Below are positions 1 to 6,018 of a stretch of DNA of 8,877 nucleotides, piece after piece. Every line of letters starts with the position of its first letter. Within the stretch, counting starts at the first letter, position 1. The DNA is from an uncultured Thiotrichaceae bacterium (GTDB taxonomy: Bacteria > Pseudomonadota > Gammaproteobacteria > Thiotrichales > Thiotrichaceae). The position numbers and the translations under genes are program-made. The notes beneath the pieces are model-generated. The model did not search any database and was not told where the DNA came from. It saw only the letters and a list, made by a program, of their open reading frames with translations. The stretch spans positions 1-8,877 of the forward strand of contig CALHTA010000104.1 in assembly GCA_938038645.1 (NCBI GenBank). Direction: 5' to 3'.

Positions 1-477
1 CTTGGTTAACCCAGTGCGCTTAGCGATGTTTCGAACTTCATCTTCTGGCAGTGCAGATAACAAAGCTTTACCAACTCCCGCTGCGTGTAGATGCCCTTCG
101 CTACCAATTTGAACGACCATACGCATGACTTCTGAGCATTCAATTTGTCCCACAAAAACGTGCTTGTCGCCTTTAAGCACGGCGATATTAGAAGTCTCAC
201 CGGTTTCGGCGACTAATTCGCGCATGTAAGGGCGAGCCTGTGAGATGAAATCCCGCTTTCGTAGATAGGCATTGCCTACCGAGAAGGCTTTAACCCCAAC
301 ACTCCATAAACCCAGCACTGCGTCATACTCAACGTAATCCAACTGCTTCATGCTAGCCAGTAGACGATGTGTCGTGGAGTTAGCTAAGCCTGATTCAGCT
401 GACAGCTCAGCCAAACTCATACCTGAGTCAGCTTTTGAGGCTGCCAACTTACTCAGCAATAGGAAGGCTCGGTCCAA
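1..477 (-). CDS. IclR-family transcriptional regulator (C-terminus beyond window)
   Basis: DNA-binding regulator, about 60% present. The reverse strand translates without stops into an IclR-type N-terminus: a VQSLDRAFLLL first helix, a winged helix-turn-helix with LAELSAESGLANSTTHRLL, a wing ending in LWSVGVKAF, then the start of the ligand-binding domain with ARPYMRELVAETGET, VFVGQIEC and HAAGVGKALLS. IclR proteins are usually 250-270 residues, so roughly the last 100 are off the left edge. It follows glcB on the same strand with no room for a terminator, so the two are probably cotranscribed; regulation of glyoxylate metabolism is inferred from this position and the family. The start is unclear. 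The TTG at 477-475 is the only ATG/GTG/TTG before the conserved helix-turn-helix, but family similarity reaches further upstream to about 486, and an ATC at 531-529 has a good ribosome binding site. Family is secure; the specific ligand is unknown. Confidence 0.9.
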   Translation of the reverse strand, partial: MDRAFLLLSKLAASKADSGMSLAELSAESGLANSTTHRLLASMKQLDYVEYDAVLGLWSVGVKAFSVGNAYLRKRDFISQARPYMRELVAETGETSNIAVLKGDKHVFVGQIECSEVMRMVVQIGSEGHLHAAGVGKALLSALPEDEVRNIAKRTGLTK

Positions 478-518
478 TGATTGAACCGAGCCCCCTGCTT
501 TGCTTTTGCTATCTGGCT

Positions 519-2690
519 TTACGCTACTGATTGCTTGAACTCCCGACGGCGCGCATGCAAACGTGGCTCTGTATAACCATTTGGCTGTGAAGTCCCATCA
601 AAGATCAAATCACAAGCCGCTTGGAATGCAATGCTATCAGCCGTGTTCGGCGTCATTGCGATGTAACCACTATCACCCGTGTTTTGCTGATCAACAACCC
701 CAGCCATACGCTCTAAAGTTTCCATGACTTGGTCTTTGTTTAAAATGCCATGACGTAACCAGTTTGCAATGTGCTGACTAGAAATTCGCAAGGTCGCTCT
801 GTCTTCCATCAAACCAACGTTATTGATATCTGGCACTTTTGAGCAGCCAACGCCTTGGTTAATCCAACGAACTACGTAACCTAATAGGCCTTGTGCGTTG
901 TTATCTAGCTCTGCTTGTATCTGTTCAGCACTCAATTCAAGATCACCCAATTGTGGAACGGTGAGGATATCATCGAGATTTGCGCGCTGGCGATTCATTA
1001 ATTCTTTCTGCTTAGCAAAGACATTCAATTGGTGATAGTGCGTTGCATGCAAGGTTGCCGCTGTTGGTGAGGGAACCCATGCACAGTTTGCACCGGCCGT
1101 AGGATGACCAATTTTAGCGCTTAACATAGCGGCCATTTCATCGGGCATTGCCCACATACCTTTACCGATTTGAGCTTTGCCGCTGAAACCTGTCTCAAGG
1201 CCAATATCGACGTTCCAATCTTCATAAGCCGCAATCCAAGGCTCACCTTTGATAAGATCTTTAGGCAAGAATGGACCTGCTTCCATGCTGGTGTGAATCT
1301 CGTCACCCGTACGGTCTAAGAAACCAGTATTGATGAATACGATTCTGTCTTTAACCGCTCTTATGCACTCTTTAAGGTTTGCAGTGGTGCGACGCTCTTC
1401 ATCCATTACACCGATTTTCATAGTGTTCGGCGCTAGACCTAACGCTGCTTCAACACGACTAAACAAGGTATTGGCAAAAGCGACTTCTTCAGGACCGTGC
1501 ATTTTTGGTTTTACGATGTACATGCTGCCTTGACGACTATTACTGATGTCACCACCATCATGCATAAAGCATGCTGCAGTAATCATCGCGTCCATGATCC
1601 CTTCAGGAATTTCATTGCCGTCTGCATCAAGGACAGCATCATTTGTCATTAAATGACCCACGTTTCTTACTAATAGTAAGCTACGGCCGTGAAGTGTGAG
1701 GTCGCTGCCATCCGTTGCTGTGTATTGACGATCCGCATTCATTTTACGCGTCATCTGCTTGCCACCTTTTTCAAAGGTATCTTCAAGGTCGCCTTTCATC
1801 AGACCTAACCAGTTCTTATAAACGAGTACCTTATCTTCAGCGTCTACTGCGGCTACCGAATCTTCGCAATCCATAATCGTGCTCATTGCAGACTCTAGGA
1901 TGACATCTTTAACGCCAGCAGGGTTCGATTGTCCTATCAGCGAATCAGCGTCTATCGCAATCTCAATGTGCAGGCCATTGTTAGCTAACAATAACTTCGA
2001 CGGACTAAATGCCCCTTCGTATCCGACCAACTGCTCCGGGATTTTAAGGCCAGTTGTTTCACCATTTTGTAAAGTAGCAATGAGTAACTTACTTGCATCT
2101 GTACTTAGAGAGTATGCTGCAACATCTGCATGACTACCTGAAGCTAATGGCACTGCCTGATCTAGGAAGGCTTGTGCTTTCGCTACAACCTGATCACCAC
2201 GTACTGGGTTATAGCTTGCCGTTTTTTCAGCGCCATCAGCATCTGAAACTGCATCGGTTCCATAAAATGCATCAAACAAACTGCCCCAGCGCGCATTGGC
2301 CGCGTTAAGTGCAAAACGTGCGTTGTTAACCGGTACTACCAACTGAGGGCCAGCGATCGTGGCAATCTCGTCATCAACATTGCTCGTGTTAATACTGAAC
2401 GCATCACCTTCTGGAACTAGGTAACCGATCTCAGTTAAGAAGGCTTTGTATGCTGCCATGTCTTGAATCGGGCCTGCATTATCTTTGTACCAATCATCCA
2501 TCTTGGCCTGAATGGTGTCACGCTTTTCCAACAAGGCTTTGTTTTGTGGAGCAAGGTCATTAAGAATGCTCTCAAATGATTGCCAAAAAGCGCCGCTGTC
2601 GATTCCTGTACCTGGAAGCACGTCTCCTTCGATTAGTGCATGAAGGGAATCAGCGACTTGTAATCCGCCTTGTTGAATTCTGTTACTCAT
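519..2690 (-). CDS. glcB: Malate synthase G
   Basis: Cytoplasmic enzyme condensing glyoxylate with acetyl-CoA and water to give malate and CoA; it serves the glyoxylate bypass and glycolate/glyoxylate use. At 723 residues it has the full length of the monomeric G isoform (E. coli GlcB is the same size), not the roughly 530-residue A form. Recognisable blocks are [14 protein letters not shown] (catalytic Arg342), GVMDEERRT and [11 protein letters not shown] (Mg2+ ligands Glu431 and Asp459), [17 protein letters not shown], and [10 protein letters not shown] followed by [19 protein letters not shown] (catalytic base Asp630, conserved Cys616). Residue roles are transferred from E. coli GlcB. The start ATG is preceded by GAGAGAAAG at a suitable distance. 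An IclR-family gene follows immediately and an IclR-like palindrome lies about 60 bp upstream, suggesting repression or activation by that regulator. The gene is intact, with no missing active-site residue. Confidence 0.97.
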   Translation of the reverse strand: MSNRIQQGGLQVADSLHALIEGDVLPGTGIDSGAFWQSFESILNDLAPQNKALLEKRDTIQAKMDDWYKDNAGPIQDMAAYKAFLTEIGYLVPEGDAFSINTSNVDDEIATIAGPQLVVPVNNARFALNAANARWGSLFDAFYGTDAVSDADGAEKTASYNPVRGDQVVAKAQAFLDQAVPLASGSHADVAAYSLSTDASKLLIATLQNGETTGLKIPEQLVGYEGAFSPSKLLLANNGLHIEIAIDADSLIGQSNPAGVKDVILESAMSTIMDCEDSVAAVDAEDKVLVYKNWLGLMKGDLEDTFEKGGKQMTRKMNADRQYTATDGSDLTLHGRSLLLVRNVGHLMTNDAVLDADGNEIPEGIMDAMITAACFMHDGGDISNSRQGSMYIVKPKMHGPEEVAFANTLFSRVEAALGLAPNTMKIGVMDEERRTTANLKECIRAVKDRIVFINTGFLDRTGDEIHTSMEAGPFLPKDLIKGEPWIAAYEDWNVDIGLETGFSGKAQIGKGMWAMPDEMAAMLSAKIGHPTAGANCAWVPSPTAATLHATHYHQLNVFAKQKELMNRQRANLDDILTVPQLGDLELSAEQIQAELDNNAQGLLGYVVRWINQGVGCSKVPDINNVGLMEDRATLRISSQHIANWLRHGILNKDQVMETLERMAGVVDQQNTGDSGYIAMTPNTADSIAFQAACDLIFDGTSQPNGYTEPRLHARRREFKQSVA
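529..544 (-). promoter_or_regulatory. Possible ribosome binding site plus ATC start for the IclR-family gene
   Basis: On the minus strand GGGAG (544-540) is followed after 8 nt by ATC (531-529), in frame with the regulator and inside the last codons of glcB. Starting here would give [19 protein letters not shown], a natural-looking IclR N-terminal tail. The frame is open back to 597, with a stop at 600-598, and contains no ATG, GTG or TTG before 477. Non-AUG/GUG/UUG starts are rare in bacteria (infC is the known AUU case), so this remains a hypothesis. Confidence 0.3.
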
Positions 2691-2726
2691 AATCTTTCTC
2701 TCATTTGCGTTTCAATTTCACAATAT

Positions 2727-2755
2727 GATATACCATCTCACATTATGGGAAAACA
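2727..2755 (-). promoter_or_regulatory. Candidate glcB promoter
   Basis: On the minus strand an extended -10 element, TGG followed by TATATC (2732-2727), lies about 37 bp from the glcB ATG. A poor -35 element, TGTTTT (2755-2750), sits 17 bp upstream, inside the palindrome at 2745-2765. The weak -35 and extended -10 are compatible with an activated or tightly repressed promoter. Read by eye only. Confidence 0.3.
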
Positions 2756-2765
2756 GTTTTCCTAT
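2745..2765. promoter_or_regulatory. Palindromic operator candidate, IclR-type
   Basis: Arms ATGGGAAAAC (2745-2754) and GTTTTCCTAT (2756-2765) flank a single central A; 9 of 10 positions pair, and the inner GGAAAACAGTTTTCC is perfect. The GGAAA...TTTCC layout resembles the E. coli IclR operator (TGGAAATNATTTCCA), though one base wider on each side. It lies in the divergent glcB/lipoprotein intergenic region and overlaps the candidate glcB -35. Binding by the IclR-family protein encoded downstream of glcB is inferred. Confidence 0.5.
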
Positions 2766-2905
2766 GGTTTAAGGCAATATTTTCTTTTTTCCTCTAATCG
2801 GCTTTATTTGACCCTTACTCCACCTCGTTGCTTGGCCAAAATCCTCTCATCAAACGTTCATCACCCTTTCTCCTTCTCGTGCATGTATTCCTTAGAACAC
2901 TTCTC

Positions 2906-2924
2906 TAAGCTTTATGAAAGCTTA
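2906..2924. repeat. Perfect inverted repeat in the leader of the first lipoprotein gene
   Basis: TAAGCTTT (2906-2913) and AAAGCTTA (2917-2924) are perfect complements around a 3-base ATG loop, about 20 bp before the GAGG ribosome binding site of the gene starting at 2956. It could be a protein-binding site or an RNA hairpin in the leader. The rest of the 265-bp intergenic region (2691-2955) shows the glcB promoter/operator candidates and a lone TTGACC at 2808 without a matching -10; no small gene was seen. Confidence 0.4.
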
Positions 2925-2955
2925 ACGAAAAATTAAAACGTAGAGGATTTACGAA

Positions 2956-4128
2956 ATGAACAACTTGTTCTCAGTGGGCTTGCTAACCATTAGCATCATC
3001 GCCTTAAATGGATGTAAAGAGAGTGTTGACTTATCATCAAATACATACCGTGCCAGCCAGTCAGCGAGTGCTGCTTCCAATAGCAATAGTGCGACGAGTC
3101 AGAACGCTACTGGAGTAATCATTTCCACAACGGCACCAGTCACTGTCGTGAAAGTAGTTAAGGTCGACGAAAACGAAGCAACCCAGAGTAATACAACTGG
3201 GAGTGACAGTGAAACGGTAGAGGATAATGAGCAAGAGCCAACAACTACTCAGCCGACTGAAACTAATGAGGTTACTGAAACAGTGGCTGTTAACACAGCG
3301 AGCTGTGAAGCTGAAGCAACTGATATCAACCCTTTTGTTAGAGTGCAACTTCATTACGGTCTAATGTTTGATACCCCTTTCATTAATGATGAAGTCGGCG
3401 GTTTAGACAGTATTAAGATCACTGAAGATGCCCCACAAAACTCAACCATTCTGAAATTAGAATCAACCATCGGCTTAAAGTCTGGCCAGCTCATTACTTA
3501 TCTTGGAACGGATGGATTCAACCGAGTTGCTAAAGTAGGTGATATCAGCGCAAACCAAATCACTGTGGCATCTGGAAACGGTATTGAAACAGATCTTAAA
3601 GCCGGCAGCGTGATATCAAACTTCTATCACGATCCTACCCACCCCAATAACAATGGATACAAGGCTGTTGCAGATTTTGGTGTAAGAAGCGCTTTCCCTA
3701 TTGTACCTAATCAAAAGCATGTTTTATTGGGTGACAGTTGGTTTGATACGAGTGAGTCAACGGGAACAACCGCTTTCGAAGATCAATTGAATTCAAGGCT
3801 ATCAGGCTCAACGATCATTAATGCCGGCATAGGTGGTAACACACTTTGTGATTTGATTAATCGCTTTGAGTCAGATGTTGCGACCCAAATTCCTCAATAT
3901 GTTTGGATTAACAGCAGTATCAATGATTATTTCAATGATGTATCAGCATCGGACTATAAAACCAGAATGCAGTTTTTAATTGGAAAAGTACAGGCACTAG
4001 GCGCTACTGCTATTGTTTATGACTCAGCTCCAGCAGTTGGCACTTCTTTTGGCGGTAATGACCTGACAGTATTATCTAATCGTTATGCATTTGCTTTGCT
4101 AGAATTGTTCGAAGAAGCTCAGCAATAA
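2956..4128 (+). CDS. Outer-membrane lipoprotein with apparently circularly permuted SGNH/GDSL hydrolase domain (paralog 1)
   Basis: Probable secreted esterase/acyl hydrolase of unknown substrate, 390 residues. A signal peptide ends in a lipobox (ALNGC, lipid Cys20); the +2 residue is Lys, so outer-membrane sorting is expected. Residues about 25-115 form a disordered Ser/Thr/Asn/Glu stalk. Residues about 150-220 are beta-rich (STIGLKSGQLITYLGTDGF). SGNH motifs follow in an abnormal order: block V-like D226-PT-H229-PNNNGY first, then block I LLGDSWFD (Ser261), block II NAGIGGNT (Gly291) and block III SSINDYF (Asn323, with Ser321 in place of the usual Gly). No Asp-x-x-His follows block III; the protein ends in a helix-like segment. 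The four catalytic residue types are thus present but permuted. C117 and C298 are shared with the next gene and could pair. ATG 2956 has GAGG 9 nt upstream. It lies tandem with its paralog; hydrolase activity is inferred. Confidence 0.8.
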   Translation: MNNLFSVGLLTISIIALNGCKESVDLSSNTYRASQSASAASNSNSATSQNATGVIISTTAPVTVVKVVKVDENEATQSNTTGSDSETVEDNEQEPTTTQPTETNEVTETVAVNTASCEAEATDINPFVRVQLHYGLMFDTPFINDEVGGLDSIKITEDAPQNSTILKLESTIGLKSGQLITYLGTDGFNRVAKVGDISANQITVASGNGIETDLKAGSVISNFYHDPTHPNNNGYKAVADFGVRSAFPIVPNQKHVLLGDSWFDTSESTGTTAFEDQLNSRLSGSTIINAGIGGNTLCDLINRFESDVATQIPQYVWINSSINDYFNDVSASDYKTRMQFLIGKVQALGATAIVYDSAPAVGTSFGGNDLTVLSNRYAFALLELFEEAQQ

Positions 4129-4145
4129 ACCTCCAGTAAAACCTT

Positions 4146-4175
4146 AATGCTCCTCCGTTGACCTGGAGGAGCATT
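4146..4175 (+). terminator. Strong hairpin after paralog 1, likely terminator
   Basis: AATGCTCCTCC (4146-4156) and GGAGGAGCATT (4165-4175) form a perfect 11-bp GC-rich stem with an 8-nt loop, 17 bp after the stop codon. The downstream T-run is poor (GTTGC), so termination may be partial and some read-through into the paralogous gene is possible. Confidence 0.6.
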
Positions 4176-4233
4176 GTTGCAAGTGCCCTCCATCCTACAT
4201 TTAATACCCTTCCTCCTATCTATGTGCCTCAAT

Positions 4234-4255
4234 GAGACCGCTAGTCACTAGTCTC
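4234..4255. repeat. Imperfect inverted repeat upstream of paralog 2
   Basis: CTAGT (4241-4245) and ACTAG (4247-4251) pair around one C, and outer GAGA (4234-4237) pairs with TCTC (4252-4255) across a 3-nt bulge. It ends 32 bp before the start at 4288 and could be an operator or leader hairpin. Its sequence is unlike the inverted repeat upstream of paralog 1. Weak evidence. Confidence 0.25.
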
Positions 4256-4287
4256 TATCTTTACCAATAATAAATTGAGGACTCACC

Positions 4288-5400
4288 ATGAACAGATTAC
4301 TGACGATGAGTATCGTCTCATCCTTTCTGCTCATATTGACAGGATGTCACCACGATAAAGACAAAGACGGCAGCAGCAAATTTCATGCCTCTGCTTCCAA
4401 TCATGCTCCAACCACTGTTGTCACCACTTCTACGCAGACAGGCACCACTGTTGAGGACGACAAAAAAGACGATAAAAGCTCGGAATCTACAGACACAACT
4501 GATACCACTGATACCACTGATACCACTGATACCACTGATACCACTGATACCACTGATACCACTGACGTGGTGAATTGTGACGCAAACACTGATCCAATTA
4601 AAAAGTTTATTCGTGTACAACTAACTTATGGGCTGCTTGATGAAGGTCCATTTATCCCCGGCGAAGCTGGAGGATTACTTCCAATTACCATTACGTCGCC
4701 AGTAGCTACTGGAGATACCGTTATAGCCGTTGACTCAACTGTATCGATTGTTGATAAACAATTGCTAACCTATCTCGGCACGAATGGTCGGTACTTTGTT
4801 GGACAAGTCAAAAGCACGACAACAAACTCAATCACTCTAGAAGAGCCTGTTGTTTATGATCTTGCGGCAAACGATGCAAGCTTATGGAATTTTTATAAGG
4901 ATGCCTCTCACCCAAATGAAGCGGGGTCCAAGGCCTTGGCAGATTTTGCCTTCAGTACGGCTTTTCCTGTGATTGAGGCCAATAAAGTGCATGTTTTATT
5001 GGGAGATAGTTGGTTCCGACACTTTGGAGAGACTCCGTTTGAAGACCGTTTACAAGAAAGACTGCCCGGTGGTTCTATCATTATAAATGAAGGGATTGGC
5101 GGGCATAGCCTGTGTGGATTATTAGCTCGAACGGAAGCGTCTCTTGCAAACAACAATCCTAACTATGTCTGGATCAGCAGCAGTATTAATGACTTCTTTG
5201 ATGGTGTAACTCAAGAGCAATATAAAGCTCGCATGCAAAACATCATTAGTCTGGTTCAAGCTGCGGGTGCTATCGCTATTGTTATGGACCCTGCCCCAGG
5301 CCCTCTCAACCAAGCGACAGATGAAGGCATCACTTTTACAACTTTATCTAGACGGTATGCGACACAAATATTAGACCTGTTAGAAGAAGCAGGCGAGTAA
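4288..5400 (+). CDS. Outer-membrane lipoprotein with apparently circularly permuted SGNH/GDSL hydrolase domain (paralog 2)
   Basis: 370-residue paralog of the preceding gene; the C-terminal domains look about half identical by eye, while the stalks are unrelated in sequence. Signal peptide with lipobox LTGC (lipid Cys20), followed by a His/Asp/Lys-rich segment. The stalk at residues about 25-95 includes eight consecutive Asp-Thr-Thr units (69-92). A beta-rich module follows at about 130-200. SGNH motifs occur in the same permuted order: D205-AS-H208-PNEAG, then LLGDSWF (Ser241), NEGIGGHS (Gly269) and SSINDFF (Asn301, Ser299 replacing Gly). Cys97 and Cys276 match the Cys pair of paralog 1. The start ATG has GAGGA 6 nt upstream, the best ribosome site in this pair. 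A strong terminator follows. A surface or periplasm-facing esterase/deacetylase is plausible from the motifs; the substrate is unknown. Both copies keep every motif, so neither looks like a decaying duplicate. Confidence 0.8.
   Translation: MNRLLTMSIVSSFLLILTGCHHDKDKDGSSKFHASASNHAPTTVVTTSTQTGTTVEDDKKDDKSSESTDTTDTTDTTDTTDTTDTTDTTDTTDVVNCDANTDPIKKFIRVQLTYGLLDEGPFIPGEAGGLLPITITSPVATGDTVIAVDSTVSIVDKQLLTYLGTNGRYFVGQVKSTTTNSITLEEPVVYDLAANDASLWNFYKDASHPNEAGSKALADFAFSTAFPVIEANKVHVLLGDSWFRHFGETPFEDRLQERLPGGSIIINEGIGGHSLCGLLARTEASLANNNPNYVWISSSINDFFDGVTQEQYKARMQNIISLVQAAGAIAIVMDPAPGPLNQATDEGITFTTLSRRYATQILDLLEEAGE
4492..4563 (+). repeat. 9-bp tandem repeat encoding (Asp-Thr-Thr)n
   Basis: Seven perfect GATACCACT units (4501-4563) preceded by one variant GACACAACT (4492-4500). 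The period is a multiple of three, so gain or loss of units by strand slippage would lengthen or shorten the lipoprotein stalk without breaking the frame. Near-identity at the synonymous positions points to recent expansion. Confidence 0.95.
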
Positions 5401-5414
5401 TTTAAGAGCGCCAC

Positions 5415-5454
5415 AAAAACCTACTGTTCCTCACGGGAATCAGTAGGTTTTTTT
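5415..5454 (+). terminator. Rho-independent terminator after paralog 2
   Basis: AAAAACCTACTG (5415-5426) pairs perfectly with CAGTAGGTTTTT (5441-5452); inside the loop TTCC (5427-5430) can also pair with GGAA (5436-5439). The right arm runs into an uninterrupted T-run to 5454, and the left arm begins with A5, so it may work on both strands. It closes the lipoprotein pair and isolates it from the cytochrome gene. Confidence 0.92.
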
Positions 5455-5477
5455 ATTTATTCTCCTCAGATTATTAC

Positions 5478-5498
5478 TATCAATTTTCCTAATTGATA
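5478..5498. promoter_or_regulatory. Palindrome upstream of the cytochrome c promoter
   Basis: TATCAATT (5478-5485) and AATTGATA (5491-5498) are perfect 8-bp arms around TTCCT, abutting the candidate -35 at 5499. The 10-mer TCCTAATTGA within it (5487-5496) recurs exactly 40 bp downstream at 5527-5536, at the -10/start region. Two sites on the same helical face about four turns apart suggest a regulator site; the regulator is unknown. Confidence 0.45.
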
Positions 5499-5527
5499 TT
5501 GACCCGCCCCCCAATTCAGAAGATTAT
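5499..5527 (+). promoter_or_regulatory. Candidate sigma-70 promoter of the cytochrome c gene
   Basis: TTGACC (5499-5504, 5 of 6 to consensus) and GATTAT (5522-5527, 4 of 6) are separated by 17 bp. Transcription would start near 5534, giving a leader of about 50 nt before the ATG at 5584. It lies directly after the previous terminator, as expected for an independent unit. Confidence 0.5.
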
Positions 5528-5583
5528 CCTAATTGAAACAGCAGTGTAGTCTGCAACTCAAAAACAATCAGATAGGTATAAAA

Positions 5584-5913
5584 ATGAAATTAAGCTCTGC
5601 AATAAAACTAGCAATCGTCAGTTTATCTCTAAGCGGAATTGCCTCTACTTCAGCAATCGCCTCTGAAGATGGTAAGAAACTATATTCTGAAAAACTGTGC
5701 ATGACCTGCCACGGCGACGAGGGGAAAAAACCCATTCTTTCGTCTTATCCGAAACTAAATGGACAAAACAAAGATTATTTAGTTGCTCAAATTAAAATGA
5801 TCAAAGACGGTACACGTACAGGTGGCGGAACGGCAGCCATGAAAGCAATGACGGCAACATTGACTGATGATGAAATAGAAGCAATTTCAACTTACTTATC
5901 TGAAGTAGAGTAA
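5584..5913 (+). CDS. Periplasmic monoheme cytochrome c, class I (c553/c4-like)
   Basis: Small electron carrier, 109-residue precursor. The signal peptide MKLSSAIKLAIVSLSLSGIA... ends at an A-I-A site near residue 26, leaving about 83 mature residues in the periplasm. The heme site is C39-MT-C42-H43; the segment AAMKAMTATLTDDEIEAISTYL supplies the distal Met (Met86 or Met89) and the usual C-terminal helix. YPKLNGQNKDYLVAQI and KDGTRTGG resemble c553 and single halves of cytochrome c4. The frame extends upstream to a TTG at 5533, but the ATG at 5584 is chosen because it begins a clean signal peptide, whereas the extension would put a polar, charged stretch before it. It has its own promoter candidate and no adjacent oxidase or dehydrogenase, so its redox partner is unknown. 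Heme attachment would need the Ccm system elsewhere in the genome. Confidence 0.92.
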   Translation: MKLSSAIKLAIVSLSLSGIASTSAIASEDGKKLYSEKLCMTCHGDEGKKPILSSYPKLNGQNKDYLVAQIKMIKDGTRTGGGTAAMKAMTATLTDDEIEAISTYLSEVE

Positions 5914-5921
5914 TTGCTAAG

Positions 5922-5953
5922 AGGATAGCAAGTTTCAAAAGCTTAGCTATCCT
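5922..5953 (+). terminator. Hairpin after the cytochrome c gene, possible weak terminator
   Basis: AGGATAGC (5922-5929) and GCTATCCT (5946-5953) form a perfect 8-bp stem 8 bp after the stop; AAG and CTT extend pairing inside the loop with one bulged A. There is no T-run after it, so it may stabilise the 3' end rather than terminate. It partly overlaps the upstream side of the gabD promoter candidate. Confidence 0.35.
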
Positions 5954-5971
5954 TGCATCATAAGCTATAAT
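5943..5971 (+). promoter_or_regulatory. Candidate gabD promoter
   Basis: A consensus -10, TATAAT (5966-5971), lies 47 bp before the gabD ATG. The best -35 at 17-bp spacing is TTAGCT (5943-5948), only 3 of 6 matches. Transcription would begin near 5978. Confidence 0.4.
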
Positions 5972-6018
5972 AATATCCCATCGCATATTCGACCCACCTC
6001 AGTTAACAGGAAATCATA

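Noticed and set aside
519..522. Malate synthase-IclR fusion by frameshift
   Set aside because: GlcB ends at its normal C-terminus (LHARRREFK plus a few residues), and no slippery sequence is visible at the stop; overlapping or adjacent separate genes are more likely.
2670..2936. Plus-strand open frame of 88 codons across the glcB promoter region
   Set aside because: It begins inside glcB on the opposite strand, has no ribosome site or recognisable protein features, and covers the palindromes and promoter candidates.
3624..3690. The HPN segment as the remnant of a second, truncated SGNH domain
   Set aside because: No GDS, Gly or GxND blocks precede it, only a stalk and beta module, and both paralogs keep the segment at the same distance from GDS; permutation explains it better, though only a structure would settle it.
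4492..4563. CRISPR-like array
   Set aside because: The units are 9 bp, contiguous and without spacers; it is a coding minisatellite.
4318..4620. Open frames on both strands over the 9-bp repeat (Gly-Ile-Ser, Ser-Val-Val and Ile-Pro-Leu repeats)
   Set aside because: A 9-bp repeat without stop codons keeps several frames open automatically; only the Asp-Thr-Thr frame belongs to a complete lipoprotein.
5533..5583. TTG start for the cytochrome c, adding 17 residues
   Set aside because: The extension is polar and charged and would spoil the signal peptide; the ATG at 5584 gives a normal one.
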